NCBI GenBank assembly: GCA_963804005.1
Contig: CAWDOP010000002.1
Span: 434,001 to 498,000 of the forward strand
DNA from: JAGXRK01 sp963804005
GTDB lineage: Bacteria; Bacteroidota; Ignavibacteria; Ignavibacteriales; Ignavibacteriaceae
Length of the DNA stretch: 64,000 bases
Direction: 5' to 3'
Shown here: positions 26,895 through 35,855 of the stretch, one piece after another
How positions within the stretch are numbered: position 1 is the first letter of the stretch
Layout: every line of letters begins with the position of its first letter
Made by a program: the position numbers and the translations under genes
The notes under the pieces: model-generated
Databases searched by the model: none
Told to the model about the DNA's origin: nothing
The model's input: the letters and a program-made list of their open reading frames with translations, nothing else

Positions 26895-27596
26895 TTATTT
26901 CTGTATTAAATTCTTTTCTACTTTTTTATCTGATTCGACTAAACCATCCTTTAACCTAACAATCCGGGCAGCGTTTTCAGCAATATATTCTTCATGCGTA
27001 ACTAAAATAATAGTGTTACCCTTAGAATGGATTTCGCGAAAAACCGCCATAATTTCTTCACCAGTTTTGGAGTCAAGATTTCCGGTTGGCTCATCTGCAA
27101 GGATTATAGAAGGTTTTGTAACCAAAGCTCTGGCAATCGCTACTCTTTGCCTTTGTCCACCCGACAGTTCATTGGGTTTATGATGCATTCGATCCTTCAA
27201 TCCTACTTCAATTAAAGCCTGTTCTGCTCTTTCTCTTCTTTCCTGATATTTTATTCCGGCATAAATTAGTGGCAGTTCAACATTATGCACAGTATCAGAT
27301 CTTGCAAGAAGATTGAATGTCTGAAAAACAAAACCGATTTCTTTGTTTCTAATCTTAGCCAATTCATTATCACTCATTTCACTGACATTTATACTGTTAA
27401 ATTGGTAAATGCCTGAGGTAGGCGTATCTAAACAGCCGAGCATATTCATCAGAGTAGATTTACCGGAACCGGATGGACCCATTATAGCAACATACTCGTT
27501 CTTATCAATTCTTAATGATACATCCCTCAAAGCGTGAACCTCTTCAGTACCAACCTGGTATATTTTAGCTATGTGTTCAATATTTATTATGTTCAT
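26895..27596 (-). CDS. ABC transporter ATPase, MacB/LolD type
   Basis: A 233-residue nucleotide-binding protein: Walker A GPSGSGKST (about 40-48), signature LSGGQRQRVAIARAL, Walker B IILADEPTGNLD and the H-loop TIILVTHEEYI. The N-terminal IYQVGTEEVHALRDVSLRI is typical of the MacB/LolD subfamily. It begins five bases after the adaptor gene and precedes its two permeases, forming the motor of the exporter. Homologue choice between MacB-like and Lol-like is set by the TolC and HlyD genes beside it. A second LolD-type ATPase, for lipoproteins, occurs at 54659. Confidence 0.93.
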   Translation of the reverse strand: MNIINIEHIAKIYQVGTEEVHALRDVSLRIDKNEYVAIMGPSGSGKSTLMNMLGCLDTPTSGIYQFNSINVSEMSDNELAKIRNKEIGFVFQTFNLLARSDTVHNVELPLIYAGIKYQERRERAEQALIEVGLKDRMHHKPNELSGGQRQRVAIARALVTKPSIILADEPTGNLDSKTGEEIMAVFREIHSKGNTIILVTHEEYIAENAARIVRLKDGLVESDKKVEKNLIQK

Positions 27597-27600
27597 TTTA

Positions 27601-28902
27601 TTATTCCGCTGTGGTTATTTCCTTTTTATCCTTTTTCTTGTCACGGTTTTCAACACGAACCTTAGTGCCATCGTTTAATTCTCTCGAAATAGCCCGATAG
27701 CTTCCTGAGACGACATCTTCACTACCATCTAAACCATTCTTAATCTCAATATAGCTATCATCACTAATTCCGGTTTCAACTTCTATAGATTTTGCTTCGC
27801 CATCTTTTACTGTAAAGACTATTTCTTTTGGTTTTTCAAACTTCGTTCTTTTTTCAATAACTGCTTCATCTTCAGAATTCTCATCATTACTTGGTTGTTC
27901 TTTTAAATCCGTTCTTGCAGTTACGCTTTGAATAGGCGCACTCCAAACATCAACCACTGTTTCTGTTTCTACATCAGCGTTGCAAGACATACCCGGACGT
28001 AATGAGCTATCAGGTTCAATAAGTTTAATTTTCACTTCGAAGTTTACAACTTCTTGTTGGGATCCTAATCCTGAAGTTTTTGCACTATTACCAATTTGAG
28101 AAACAGTACCCTTAAAAATTCTATCACCAAATGCATCAACTTTAATTTTTGCTGTGTCACCAACCGATACGATTACAACATCATTTTCATCCACATCAAC
28201 AACGGCTTCAATATTATTAAGATCCGATATGGTCATAATATTTGTACCTTGTGAAAAACCGCTACCAAGCACTCTTTCACCAATCTCAACATTCAACTGG
28301 GTTACTATTCCGTCCATTGGTGAAAGTATAGTAGTTTTATATAATTGGTCTAATATTTCTTTCAATGAAGCTTTGCTTTGAAGAACCGAAGCTTGTGCTG
28401 ATTCATAAGAAGCTTTTGATGTAAGATAATTGCTCTGGACATTTTCAAGTTCAGCATCACTAATTAGTCCTTTAGTATGAAGTTCTTTAACCCTTGAAAA
28501 ATCTAGAGTGACTCTATTAAGCTCAGCTTCTCTGATTTTAAGATTTGCTTCAGATGATAGAAGCATTGCCTCTGACCTTTCCTTCTGAGCTTGATATTGA
28601 TCACCTTTTATCTTAATCAGTAAATCCCCTTTTTTTACTTGATCTCCTTCTTCAACAGGAAGGAACATTATTTCTCCTGTTACTTCTGGAGTGATAATTA
28701 CTTTAAATTCAGGATTTATTTTTCCTGTTGCGGCAACAGTTTGTGTGATCGTCCTTTTTTCAACTTTTTCAGTTTGTACTGCAATAATCTCTTCATTACT
28801 GCCGCCAACGAAAGCTATTATTATTAATATTACGACTAATAGTCCTAGCCCGCCGAAAATATAGAGTTTCTTTTTTGATTTTTTCTTTTTACCGTTTGCC
28901 AT
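27601..28902 (-). CDS. HlyD/MacA-type periplasmic adaptor protein
   Basis: A 433-residue membrane-fusion protein. One N-terminal helix (about 12-30) anchors it; then come a beta-barrel/lipoyl segment (TITQTVAATGKINPEFKV, VEEGDQVKKGDLLIKIKGDQY), a long helical hairpin with SEAMLLSSEANLKIREAEL, the returning lipoyl piece (TTILSPMDGIVTQLNVEIGERV) and a membrane-proximal domain. The tail carries a charged insertion (about 345-360, EDEAVIEKRTK). It bridges the MacB-type complex and TolC. The order TolC, adaptor, ATPase, permease is that of a single export operon. Confidence 0.92.
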   Translation of the reverse strand: MANGKKKKSKKKLYIFGGLGLLVVILIIIAFVGGSNEEIIAVQTEKVEKRTITQTVAATGKINPEFKVIITPEVTGEIMFLPVEEGDQVKKGDLLIKIKGDQYQAQKERSEAMLLSSEANLKIREAELNRVTLDFSRVKELHTKGLISDAELENVQSNYLTSKASYESAQASVLQSKASLKEILDQLYKTTILSPMDGIVTQLNVEIGERVLGSGFSQGTNIMTISDLNNIEAVVDVDENDVVIVSVGDTAKIKVDAFGDRIFKGTVSQIGNSAKTSGLGSQQEVVNFEVKIKLIEPDSSLRPGMSCNADVETETVVDVWSAPIQSVTARTDLKEQPSNDENSEDEAVIEKRTKFEKPKEIVFTVKDGEAKSIEVETGISDDSYIEIKNGLDGSEDVVSGSYRAISRELNDGTKVRVENRDKKKDKKEITTAE

Positions 28903-28927
28903 TGAGATATTCTCCTATAAATAAAAT

Positions 28928-30235
28928 TTATTCGTATTGGGTATGATCTAAAATTCCTAAGTTATATTTAAGCTGTTCACTAAGTCTCACGTAGTTAAAT
29001 TGAGCATTGATATAATTCGTCTGTGCGTTTGTAAAGAAAGTATTAGCAATCAGAACATCAAGCAACTTTCCTGCTCCTAACGAATATTTTTCTCGTTCAA
29101 TCTTCAAATTTTCTTCTGCTGCTTTAACATTCTTTTCACTAACAATAAGAGCTTTTTTAGCAGCCTGAAGATCTAATAAAGATTGTTGAATATCCAGCTT
29201 AATTTTTCTTTTAAGATCACTTAATTCTAATTCAGTATTCATTGCTCGCACTTCGGCAAACTGAACCTGATTACTTACACTGAAACCAGAAAAAATAGGA
29301 ATACTTAAAGTCAGTCCTGCGTTATAACTTTTCATGTCAAATAAATTATCAAATGTATTGGCAGAGCTGCGGAAACCTGCACTGCCAGTCAATCTCGGAA
29401 AGTGACCTGACCTGGCGATGGTTACTCCATCATACGAACTCTCTAAATCCAATTGTTTGCTTACATAATCTTTACGAGAATTAAGAGCTTGATTAACTAA
29501 GTCGGATATTCTGCTGTAATCGGATTCAACATCAGATTTTATAAATTGTTTTTCCTCTGACGTAAGATCTTTTGAAAATTCATAGATATCCAAAACATCA
29601 AGACCCAAATAATAAAGTAAATTACTTTTAGCAATTTCAAGATTGTTCTGAGTGCGAATAACATCCAATTCAGCGTTGCCAAGCTGAACCTGCTGCTGGT
29701 AAACATCTGCCAGAGTAACAGCGCCGAGACGATTTCTCTCTTCTATTGTTTCAAGATTTTTCTGCTGCTGTTTAACATCTTCGTTTCTTACATTAAGTAA
29801 TTGTTCGGTTTCCACAACAGAGTAATAGAGACTAATTGTGCTAAATACTATTTCCTGTTTTAATCTTTCTAAAAGTAATCTAGCTGATTCCAAATCGTTT
29901 TTACTTTGTGAGAGATTTGCAAAACTAGAGAGACCATCAAATAAAGTAATATCAGAACCAAGATCAACAGATACAGATCTTGACTCAGCAGATGGCAATC
30001 CTTCAGTTTCTTCTCTACTCCAACCCCAGCTTCCGGTAGCTCCTAACGAAGGAAGAAAATTACCGTAAGCAGCCAGAAGCGATGATTCGTAAGTGACAAC
30101 ATTGTTTTCAACTTGTTGCAAGGATGTATTCTTTTGCAAAGCAATCCTAATCGCATCATCAAGTAAAAGTCGCTCTTGTGCAAAAGATGAAAAGGAAAAT
30201 ATAACTGTAAGTAATAGTGTGAAAATGACACGCAT
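28928..30235 (-). CDS. TolC family outer-membrane efflux protein
   Basis: A 435-residue outer-membrane channel protein with a signal peptide (RVIFTLLLTVIFSFSSFAQ) and the TolC repeat architecture: LLLDDAIRIALQKNTSLQQ at the start, the long helices with ENLKIEREKYSLGAGKLLDVL, and SFSIPIF-like strands near the barrel (NAGLTLSIPIFSG). I set the start at ATG 30235, where GGAG lies nine bases upstream and the signal peptide begins at once; the frame continues to 30304 but adds an unlikely N-terminus. It leads the export operon running down to 23833. Confidence 0.9.
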   Translation of the reverse strand: MRVIFTLLLTVIFSFSSFAQERLLLDDAIRIALQKNTSLQQVENNVVTYESSLLAAYGNFLPSLGATGSWGWSREETEGLPSAESRSVSVDLGSDITLFDGLSSFANLSQSKNDLESARLLLERLKQEIVFSTISLYYSVVETEQLLNVRNEDVKQQQKNLETIEERNRLGAVTLADVYQQQVQLGNAELDVIRTQNNLEIAKSNLLYYLGLDVLDIYEFSKDLTSEEKQFIKSDVESDYSRISDLVNQALNSRKDYVSKQLDLESSYDGVTIARSGHFPRLTGSAGFRSSANTFDNLFDMKSYNAGLTLSIPIFSGFSVSNQVQFAEVRAMNTELELSDLKRKIKLDIQQSLLDLQAAKKALIVSEKNVKAAEENLKIEREKYSLGAGKLLDVLIANTFFTNAQTNYINAQFNYVRLSEQLKYNLGILDHTQYE

Positions 30236-30547
30236 TATTTTAATCTCCATTTTTTCTAAAACTCTATATTGGTAAAAAATCAAATTATTTTGAGAAAACA
30301 ACACTAAAATAGCTTTATTTGTAAAATAAATAAAAATAAAATTATGAGCGGTGAAATTATTACATATACGGCAATAATTTGTCTAATTTAACGAAAATAT
30401 TTCAAATACTTACACTAACATCAGAATATTATCAAATTTCAAGTTGTATTTGATGACACAAAAACGGAAAAAACTTATAAGTTGCATTTTTCCAGTTTTT
30501 AAGACTAACTTTAAATAAGATAAAAATTTTCTATGATTGGATTATAA
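30236..30547. other. Divergent intergenic region with an inverted repeat
   Basis: This 312-base AT-rich region separates the TolC operon from the small gene at 30548 and holds no gene I can support. It contains an inverted repeat with arms AAAAACGGAAAAA (30460-30472) and TTTTTCCAGTTTTT (30487-30500), one base longer on the right, which could be an operator or a weak hairpin. A promoter-like pair for the rightward gene overlaps its right arm. Confidence 0.4.
30482..30513 (+). promoter_or_regulatory. Promoter-like pair before the gene at 30548
   Basis: TTG at 30482-30484, 21 bases, then TAACTTTA at 30506-30513, one mismatch from TAnnTTTG. Transcription would begin some 25 bases before the start codon. 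It overlaps the inverted repeat at 30460-30500, so occupation of that repeat could block it. Confidence 0.33.
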
Positions 30548-30970
30548 ATGAAAACTTCATTATACAAAACAATTTTTTTATTAAGCCTATTTTTAATCTC
30601 GATAAGTTCCTCTTCAATTGAACTATATGCCCAACAAATATTTAGCTCTAATGACGATATAGGCGGAAGTAGTTCAGGTACATTAAGTGTACAAGAGTCA
30701 GATAATTCTTTTTTGTATATTGTGGGTGGTGCAGTAATTATTGGTATTATCATTTATGCTGTATTAAAAGAAAAAAAGGAAAAGGAATCTGAGACGGATT
30801 CAATAACAATAGATAAAAAATTAAATGATTTCGGACTAGTTTTAAAGAATAATCAATTAGATAAGGAACAAAAACCACCTTTACCTGTTGATATTTATTT
30901 TGGGATGCAACATCAAAGTAATTATCTTAAAGAAAGAAAATATGTGATTGGATTACGATTAAACATTTAA
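30548..30970 (+). CDS. Small exported membrane protein, unknown function
   Basis: A 140-residue protein that I do not recognise. It has a signal peptide (about 1-28, ending ELYAQ), a short polar stretch rich in serine and glycine, one membrane helix (SFLYIVGGAVIIGIIIYAVL, about 53-72), then a lysine/glutamate-rich segment and a C-terminal portion (VDIYFGMQHQSNYLKERKYVIGLRLNI) that could be two beta strands. It stands alone between the divergent TolC operon and the convergent tRNA nucleotidyltransferase. No motif suggests an enzyme. Confidence 0.6.
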   Translation: MKTSLYKTIFLLSLFLISISSSSIELYAQQIFSSNDDIGGSSSGTLSVQESDNSFLYIVGGAVIIGIIIYAVLKEKKEKESETDSITIDKKLNDFGLVLKNNQLDKEQKPPLPVDIYFGMQHQSNYLKERKYVIGLRLNI

Positions 30971-30983
30971 AAAAAATTATTCA

Positions 30984-32393
30984 TCACAGAAGGAACTGAT
31001 CTTTAATTTTCATTAAATACTCATAAGCTTCTTTATAGTTGTTCCCAATCTTCCCGTCAAGAATTGCCTCTTCGATTACCGTTTTTATTTTCCCAACTTT
31101 TTTTGATGGTTTAAGATTACATATCTGCATAATCTCTTCTCCCCTTACCGGAGATTGAAACTCTCTTAACCGATCTCTTTCTTTAACATCCCTTACTTTT
31201 TGCATAACTCTTTCATAGTTGCCAAGATACTTTTCAACTTTTTGCGGATTTTTACTTGTAATATCTGCTCGACATAAAGTTATTAAGTCCTCCAAATCTT
31301 CATCGGCATTTACAACAAATCTTCTTATTGCCGAATCAGTTACTTCCTCACTAGCAAGTACAATTGGTCTTAAGTGTAACCTAACAAGTTTTTGTACATA
31401 CTCAAGTTGATTAAGAGGTAATTTCATACGATGAAATATTTTTTTCATCATTCTTGCACCAAGTTCCTCATGCCCGTGGAAAGTCCAGCCAGTCCCTTCA
31501 ACAAATTTTTTAGTTGGCGGTTTAGCAATATCATGCATTAAAGCCGCGAAACGAAGCCAGACATTTTCAGTATTATCTGATATGTTATCAACTACCTGAC
31601 AAGTGTGAAAGAAAACATCCTTATGGTGATGGTCCTGACGTTGTTCAACTCCTTCAAGATTTGCAATTTCAGGAAATATAACTTCCATAACTTCAGAAAA
31701 GAACAGAAGTTTTAATCCGACTGAAGGTTTTGATGAGGAAAGTATTTTGAAGAACTCATCTGTAATTCTTTCCTGAGACACAATCTTTAATCTTTCCTTC
31801 ATTTGCTTGGCGGCAGTCATAACAGATTCATCAACATCAAACTGAAGTTGACTTGCAAATCTGAATGCTCTTAAAATACGCAGAGGATCATCATTAAATG
31901 TTATTAAAGGATCAAGCGGTGTGCGAATGATTTTATTTTTAATATCAGATAAGCCATTGTAGATATCAATTAAATCTCCAAAATCACTTGTATTAAGTGA
32001 AATAGTAAGAGTATTTATTGTAAAATCTCTTCGCTTAATATCGTCCTCAAAAGTTCCATCTTCAATTACGGGTTTACGGCTTTGGCGATCGTAAGATTCT
32101 TTTCTCGCTCCAACAAATTCAATTTCAAAATCATCATAGGTGAAATGTGCTGTCCCAAAATTTCTATATACAGTTACATTATTTATTCCAAGTTCTTTTG
32201 CAGATAAAGAAGCAAAATCGGGACCATTGCCAACTACCAATAAATCAATTTCATTTATTTTTCTTTTTAAAATAAGATCTCTAACAAATCCTCCAACTAC
32301 AAACAGCTGCTTTCCGGTTTTGTCAGCAATTTCTGAGAAAGTTTTTAGAAACTTTATTTGCTCTATTTCTTTTTTAAAGTTCAAAGAGGTCAT
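30984..32393 (-). CDS. tRNA nucleotidyltransferase/poly(A) polymerase family protein with HD domain
   Basis: A 469-residue class II nucleotidyltransferase. The head has GGFVRDLIL and RRDFTINTLTISL; the middle has the RNA-binding DDPLRILRAFRFA; a C-terminal HD phosphohydrolase domain has LMHDIAKPPT. Because the tRNA genes here do not encode CCA, a CCA-adding role is sensible. The catalytic pair that is normally D-x-D reads E48-I-D50, a conservative but unusual change at a metal ligand. The start overlaps the stop of the PerM gene by four bases (ATGA). Confidence 0.85.
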   Translation of the reverse strand: MTSLNFKKEIEQIKFLKTFSEIADKTGKQLFVVGGFVRDLILKRKINEIDLLVVGNGPDFASLSAKELGINNVTVYRNFGTAHFTYDDFEIEFVGARKESYDRQSRKPVIEDGTFEDDIKRRDFTINTLTISLNTSDFGDLIDIYNGLSDIKNKIIRTPLDPLITFNDDPLRILRAFRFASQLQFDVDESVMTAAKQMKERLKIVSQERITDEFFKILSSSKPSVGLKLLFFSEVMEVIFPEIANLEGVEQRQDHHHKDVFFHTCQVVDNISDNTENVWLRFAALMHDIAKPPTKKFVEGTGWTFHGHEELGARMMKKIFHRMKLPLNQLEYVQKLVRLHLRPIVLASEEVTDSAIRRFVVNADEDLEDLITLCRADITSKNPQKVEKYLGNYERVMQKVRDVKERDRLREFQSPVRGEEIMQICNLKPSKKVGKIKTVIEEAILDGKIGNNYKEAYEYLMKIKDQFLL

Positions 32394-33484
32394 TTCCCTT
32401 TTAGATTTTTTCTACTTTTTTTATTCGTTCCAATTAAAACTGCAATCGGCTTAAGTGGATCAATGTTACTGCAAAATATCTTAATAACAGATGCAATAGG
32501 AACAGCTAAAAACATACCTATTAAACCCCATATCCATCCCCAGAAAAAGAGTGAAAAAAGTACGAAGACAGGACTAAGGTTCATTTTTTCACCAAGTAAT
32601 TTCGGTTCAACAATATTTCCCATTAAAAATTGAACGCCTACAAGAAAAACGAATAAAGATATAGTTGTGAATCCTAATCCGTATTCCAGTAAGGCAATGA
32701 TTATTGGAAAGATTGTTGCAAGCAATGATCCTATATTAGGAATATAATTTAAAAGGAATGCCAGGAAACCCCAGAACAAAGCAAAATCAACGTTGTAAAG
32801 AAGAAGAATAAATGTAAATGCCGCGCCTGTTATAAAGCTTATTAGAGTTTTGTAAAGTATGTATGATTGCAATTGTTCTTTTATTTCTTTCAGATTATCA
32901 TCAATGTAGGTGATGTTTTTAGTGAATGCTAATCTTAATCTTTCATCAAACTTATCTTTACCCATAATCATAAAAATCCAGAATATCATGACAATAAAAA
33001 AATCTCCAAGCATAGAAGAGAATGATAAAACAATGCTTTGAATTATTTGAGAATTAAATAATTCACGCAAAACGGAAGTTGTGTCTAGAGTTTCAAGTTG
33101 GACATTGAGAAAATTAGCAAATTCATTTACGGTTACATTAAACGGACTTAGCAAAGACCCCATAAATGATGATAGGCTTTGGACATAATCATCTGTTTTG
33201 CTTATAAATCCCTGAATGTTGGAGGCAACTAATAGTCCAATAAGATAAAACATTCCAAAATTGAAAATAAAAATGATAAGTAGAGCGATAGATTTGGGAA
33301 TTTTTAGTTTTATGTTCAGAAAATTCAGAATTGGATGAAAAAAGAAAGTGAGAAATATTGCTATCGTGATTGGGATTAAAATATCCTCCAGCGCGATTAA
33401 TACGTAAACAAAAATTACAAAACAGATTACACCTAAGAAATAAGTAATCATCTTCAAATTAAATTGTTGATTTTTATTTTCCAT
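32390..33484 (-). CDS. AI-2E family (PerM-like) transporter
   Basis: A 364-residue inner-membrane protein with about eight helices of the AI-2 exporter family: ILIPITIAIFLTFFFHPIL at the start, the long central domain, and at the end FALFWGFLAFLLNYIPNIGSLLATIFPIIIALL plus GNIVEPKLLGEKMNLSPVFVLFSLFFWGWIWGLIG. The family includes autoinducer-2 exporters and sodium/proton antiporters, so the substrate is not assigned. The start is ATG 33484; a TTG at 33499 is in frame but less likely. It is cotranscribed with the tRNA nucleotidyltransferase and follows the broken peptidase gene. Confidence 0.88.
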   Translation of the reverse strand: MENKNQQFNLKMITYFLGVICFVIFVYVLIALEDILIPITIAIFLTFFFHPILNFLNIKLKIPKSIALLIIFIFNFGMFYLIGLLVASNIQGFISKTDDYVQSLSSFMGSLLSPFNVTVNEFANFLNVQLETLDTTSVLRELFNSQIIQSIVLSFSSMLGDFFIVMIFWIFMIMGKDKFDERLRLAFTKNITYIDDNLKEIKEQLQSYILYKTLISFITGAAFTFILLLYNVDFALFWGFLAFLLNYIPNIGSLLATIFPIIIALLEYGLGFTTISLFVFLVGVQFLMGNIVEPKLLGEKMNLSPVFVLFSLFFWGWIWGLIGMFLAVPIASVIKIFCSNIDPLKPIAVLIGTNKKSRKNLKGK

Positions 33485-33499
33485 AGTCAATTTATTCAA

Positions 33500-35712
33500 T
33501 CAGGATTAAATTGTTGTAGAAATTCATCTGCATTATAATAAAACCATTCTGCCTTTTCAAAATTTTCCTGAAATAAAAGATTGAGGTGCTTCAGTTCTCT
33601 GAATCTCTTCGCTAATGCTGCCATCTTTCCTTGCATTTCTAAAATCATAATTCATAAGCATATAATTTGATAAATTATAAACAGCATAGGCAGAATAAAA
33701 ATCATTTATAAATTTGGTTTTATCAAATTGCTTTATAAAAGTCTGGTAATTCTCTCCGGTTGAAACTGCCAAGCTAATCAGTGCAGGATGCGAAGGAAAA
33801 AAATATTTAGCTCTATTCATTTCGGTAAGAATTTGATATTTAACAGAATCATTCGCAGTTATATACTTTTCAAGAACGTTTTCTTCGGATAACTTAATTC
33901 TTAATGATGAAATAATATCAAGATTTATCGAAGGTTTTTGTTGATTCAGTTGAACATATAACTTGAGCGCTTTTGAAAGCTGTGAGGTCTTTGCATACAG
34001 ATCAGCTAATCTGAACGAAAGCAAATAGTAATATGGAGTTTTATTAAACGCGTTTAATGATTGTTCAAATAATTTAATCGATTGATAAATTGAATCCTGT
34101 TTTTCCAGGCAAGTCAGCTAAACCAACTAAAGCTGAATAATTTTGAGTTTTTGCAAGTATTCTTCTGAATGATAATTTTGCTTCATTTAATTCATTAACT
34201 CTAACCTGCTCCCACCCTTTTCTTAACATATTGCCAATAAATCTTGGACATACTTTCTGAACAATTGATTGTCTCCCAAAATAATAGTTAAATCTATGTT
34301 CATTCCGTTCAATCGGATATTCTTTCAAATAGTTCATTATATTTCTTAATAATTTTTTTAGAAGAAAACTCGTAAGTTTTTATAAAATCAAGGTTTGAAT
34401 AGAGCGCCTTATATTTTTCTACTCCATATTGATCAATTAAGAATTTAGAAAACGAGCCGGAATATGTATAGGTCAAAAAAGAGTTCGCAGTGAAGAAATT
34501 AAAACCTGTTAATAACTTGTCAATTGTTGATGCATCAAATTCTGTATGTGCTAAAGCTGAAAGATAATCGACGTGTAACTCTTCGCGAAACGGGTCCTGA
34601 GAAGTTGCAAATCCTTCAATCATAAAAGGATTAAAGCCGTTAGAAAGTTTAAATATCGTACTCACAAATTCTGCACTGAAAATATGAGCCATTTCATGCT
34701 TTAATGTATATTCCCACGATTCCCGACTTAAATAAATTTGATAGAGCCAGGGTTTGGCAACATCTACTGTACCTGAACCAAAATAAATTTTCTTTTGATC
34801 ACCATTGTCAAAAACAAATATCTCAATCCGTTTTTTAGGTGTTTCATTAATTGATTTTTGAAGTGACTCAAAATAATATTGTGAGTGCAGTGCAATTAAA
34901 TTCGATTCTTTTTCTGAAATGTTTTCCGGTAAATGTAACTGATAATTTTCAGTGACCAATTTTTCAGGAAGTAAATTATTAAGTCTGGAATAGTTTGTAG
35001 AAAAACCAATAATTGGCGACATGAAGAAAAATATTAAAGCAACAATGATAATTAAGAATGAGTTTCTTAATCTTTTACTTCCCTTTTCATCTTTTATGAT
35101 CAACCATATTATTAATAAAGCATAGATAATATTTATCATCCTGTAAACAATTAATTTGAGCTCTACAGTCATTCCCTCATCGTAAATTGATCCCGGAAAA
35201 TATGCTACTAATGGATTATAAAAATATATCTGAGGATAAAAATAAATTTCAAGAACAGGAATAAATGCTACAATTAAGATTAATAAGAAGAATAATATTA
35301 TTCTAAACTTATTGGTCAAATAAATAATAAAAATTCCTGTTGCAAAACCGATTAGTAATGATGGAATAGTGATGGTAAGATAAAATGAAATTCCATCCCA
35401 AAATGAACAGAACCCTGTAATCAAAGAAGAGGTTGTACTTATAATTAAAGGTAATAAAACGAAAACTGATACGATTAAAAAAAATGATCCGGAAAAGGAT
35501 AGATTTTTTCTTTTCCAGACTATGGTAAACAACCCGATTATTAAACTATTCAATAGCGAATTAAGTGCAGAAAATTCATAACCCAGCACATTTGTAAGCG
35601 GATACTGTAATAAAATAATATTGAAAGAAATTATTATAATGGTAAATAATAAAATTACCAGTTTGATTGATAATAGTTCTTTGAATGAAATATTTTTTGA
35701 AAATCTGATCAT
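33500..35712 (-). pseudogene. Membrane metallopeptidase-like protein broken by three frameshifts
   Basis: Read as one gene, this would be about 737 residues: roughly a dozen hydrophobic helices in the first 240 residues, a zinc-peptidase-like domain with the HExxH motif LKHEMAHIF near residue 345, and a C-terminal helical, TPR-like part. The frame shifts near 34310-34337 (after NELFER; continues as YLKEYPIERNEH), near 34105-34120 (after LVGLAD; continues LEKQDSIYQS) and near 33625-33645 (after YDFRNAR; continues KMAALAKRFRELKHLN), and it ends at 33500. Each fragment remains protein-like across the breaks, so decay is recent or sequence errors are involved. If intact in other strains it would be a membrane-anchored peptidase. 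Confidence 0.75.
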
Positions 35713-35855
35713 ATAATTAATTGAATGAAGTATTTTACAAGAGTACTAGACGAGATACGTGATAAACAAAATTAATAATGATATTAGAACTAAGCTTCTT
35801 ACGGAAATTTATTCGAGAGAATAATAAGTGTAAAATAATTCAAAAGTGTTATTGA

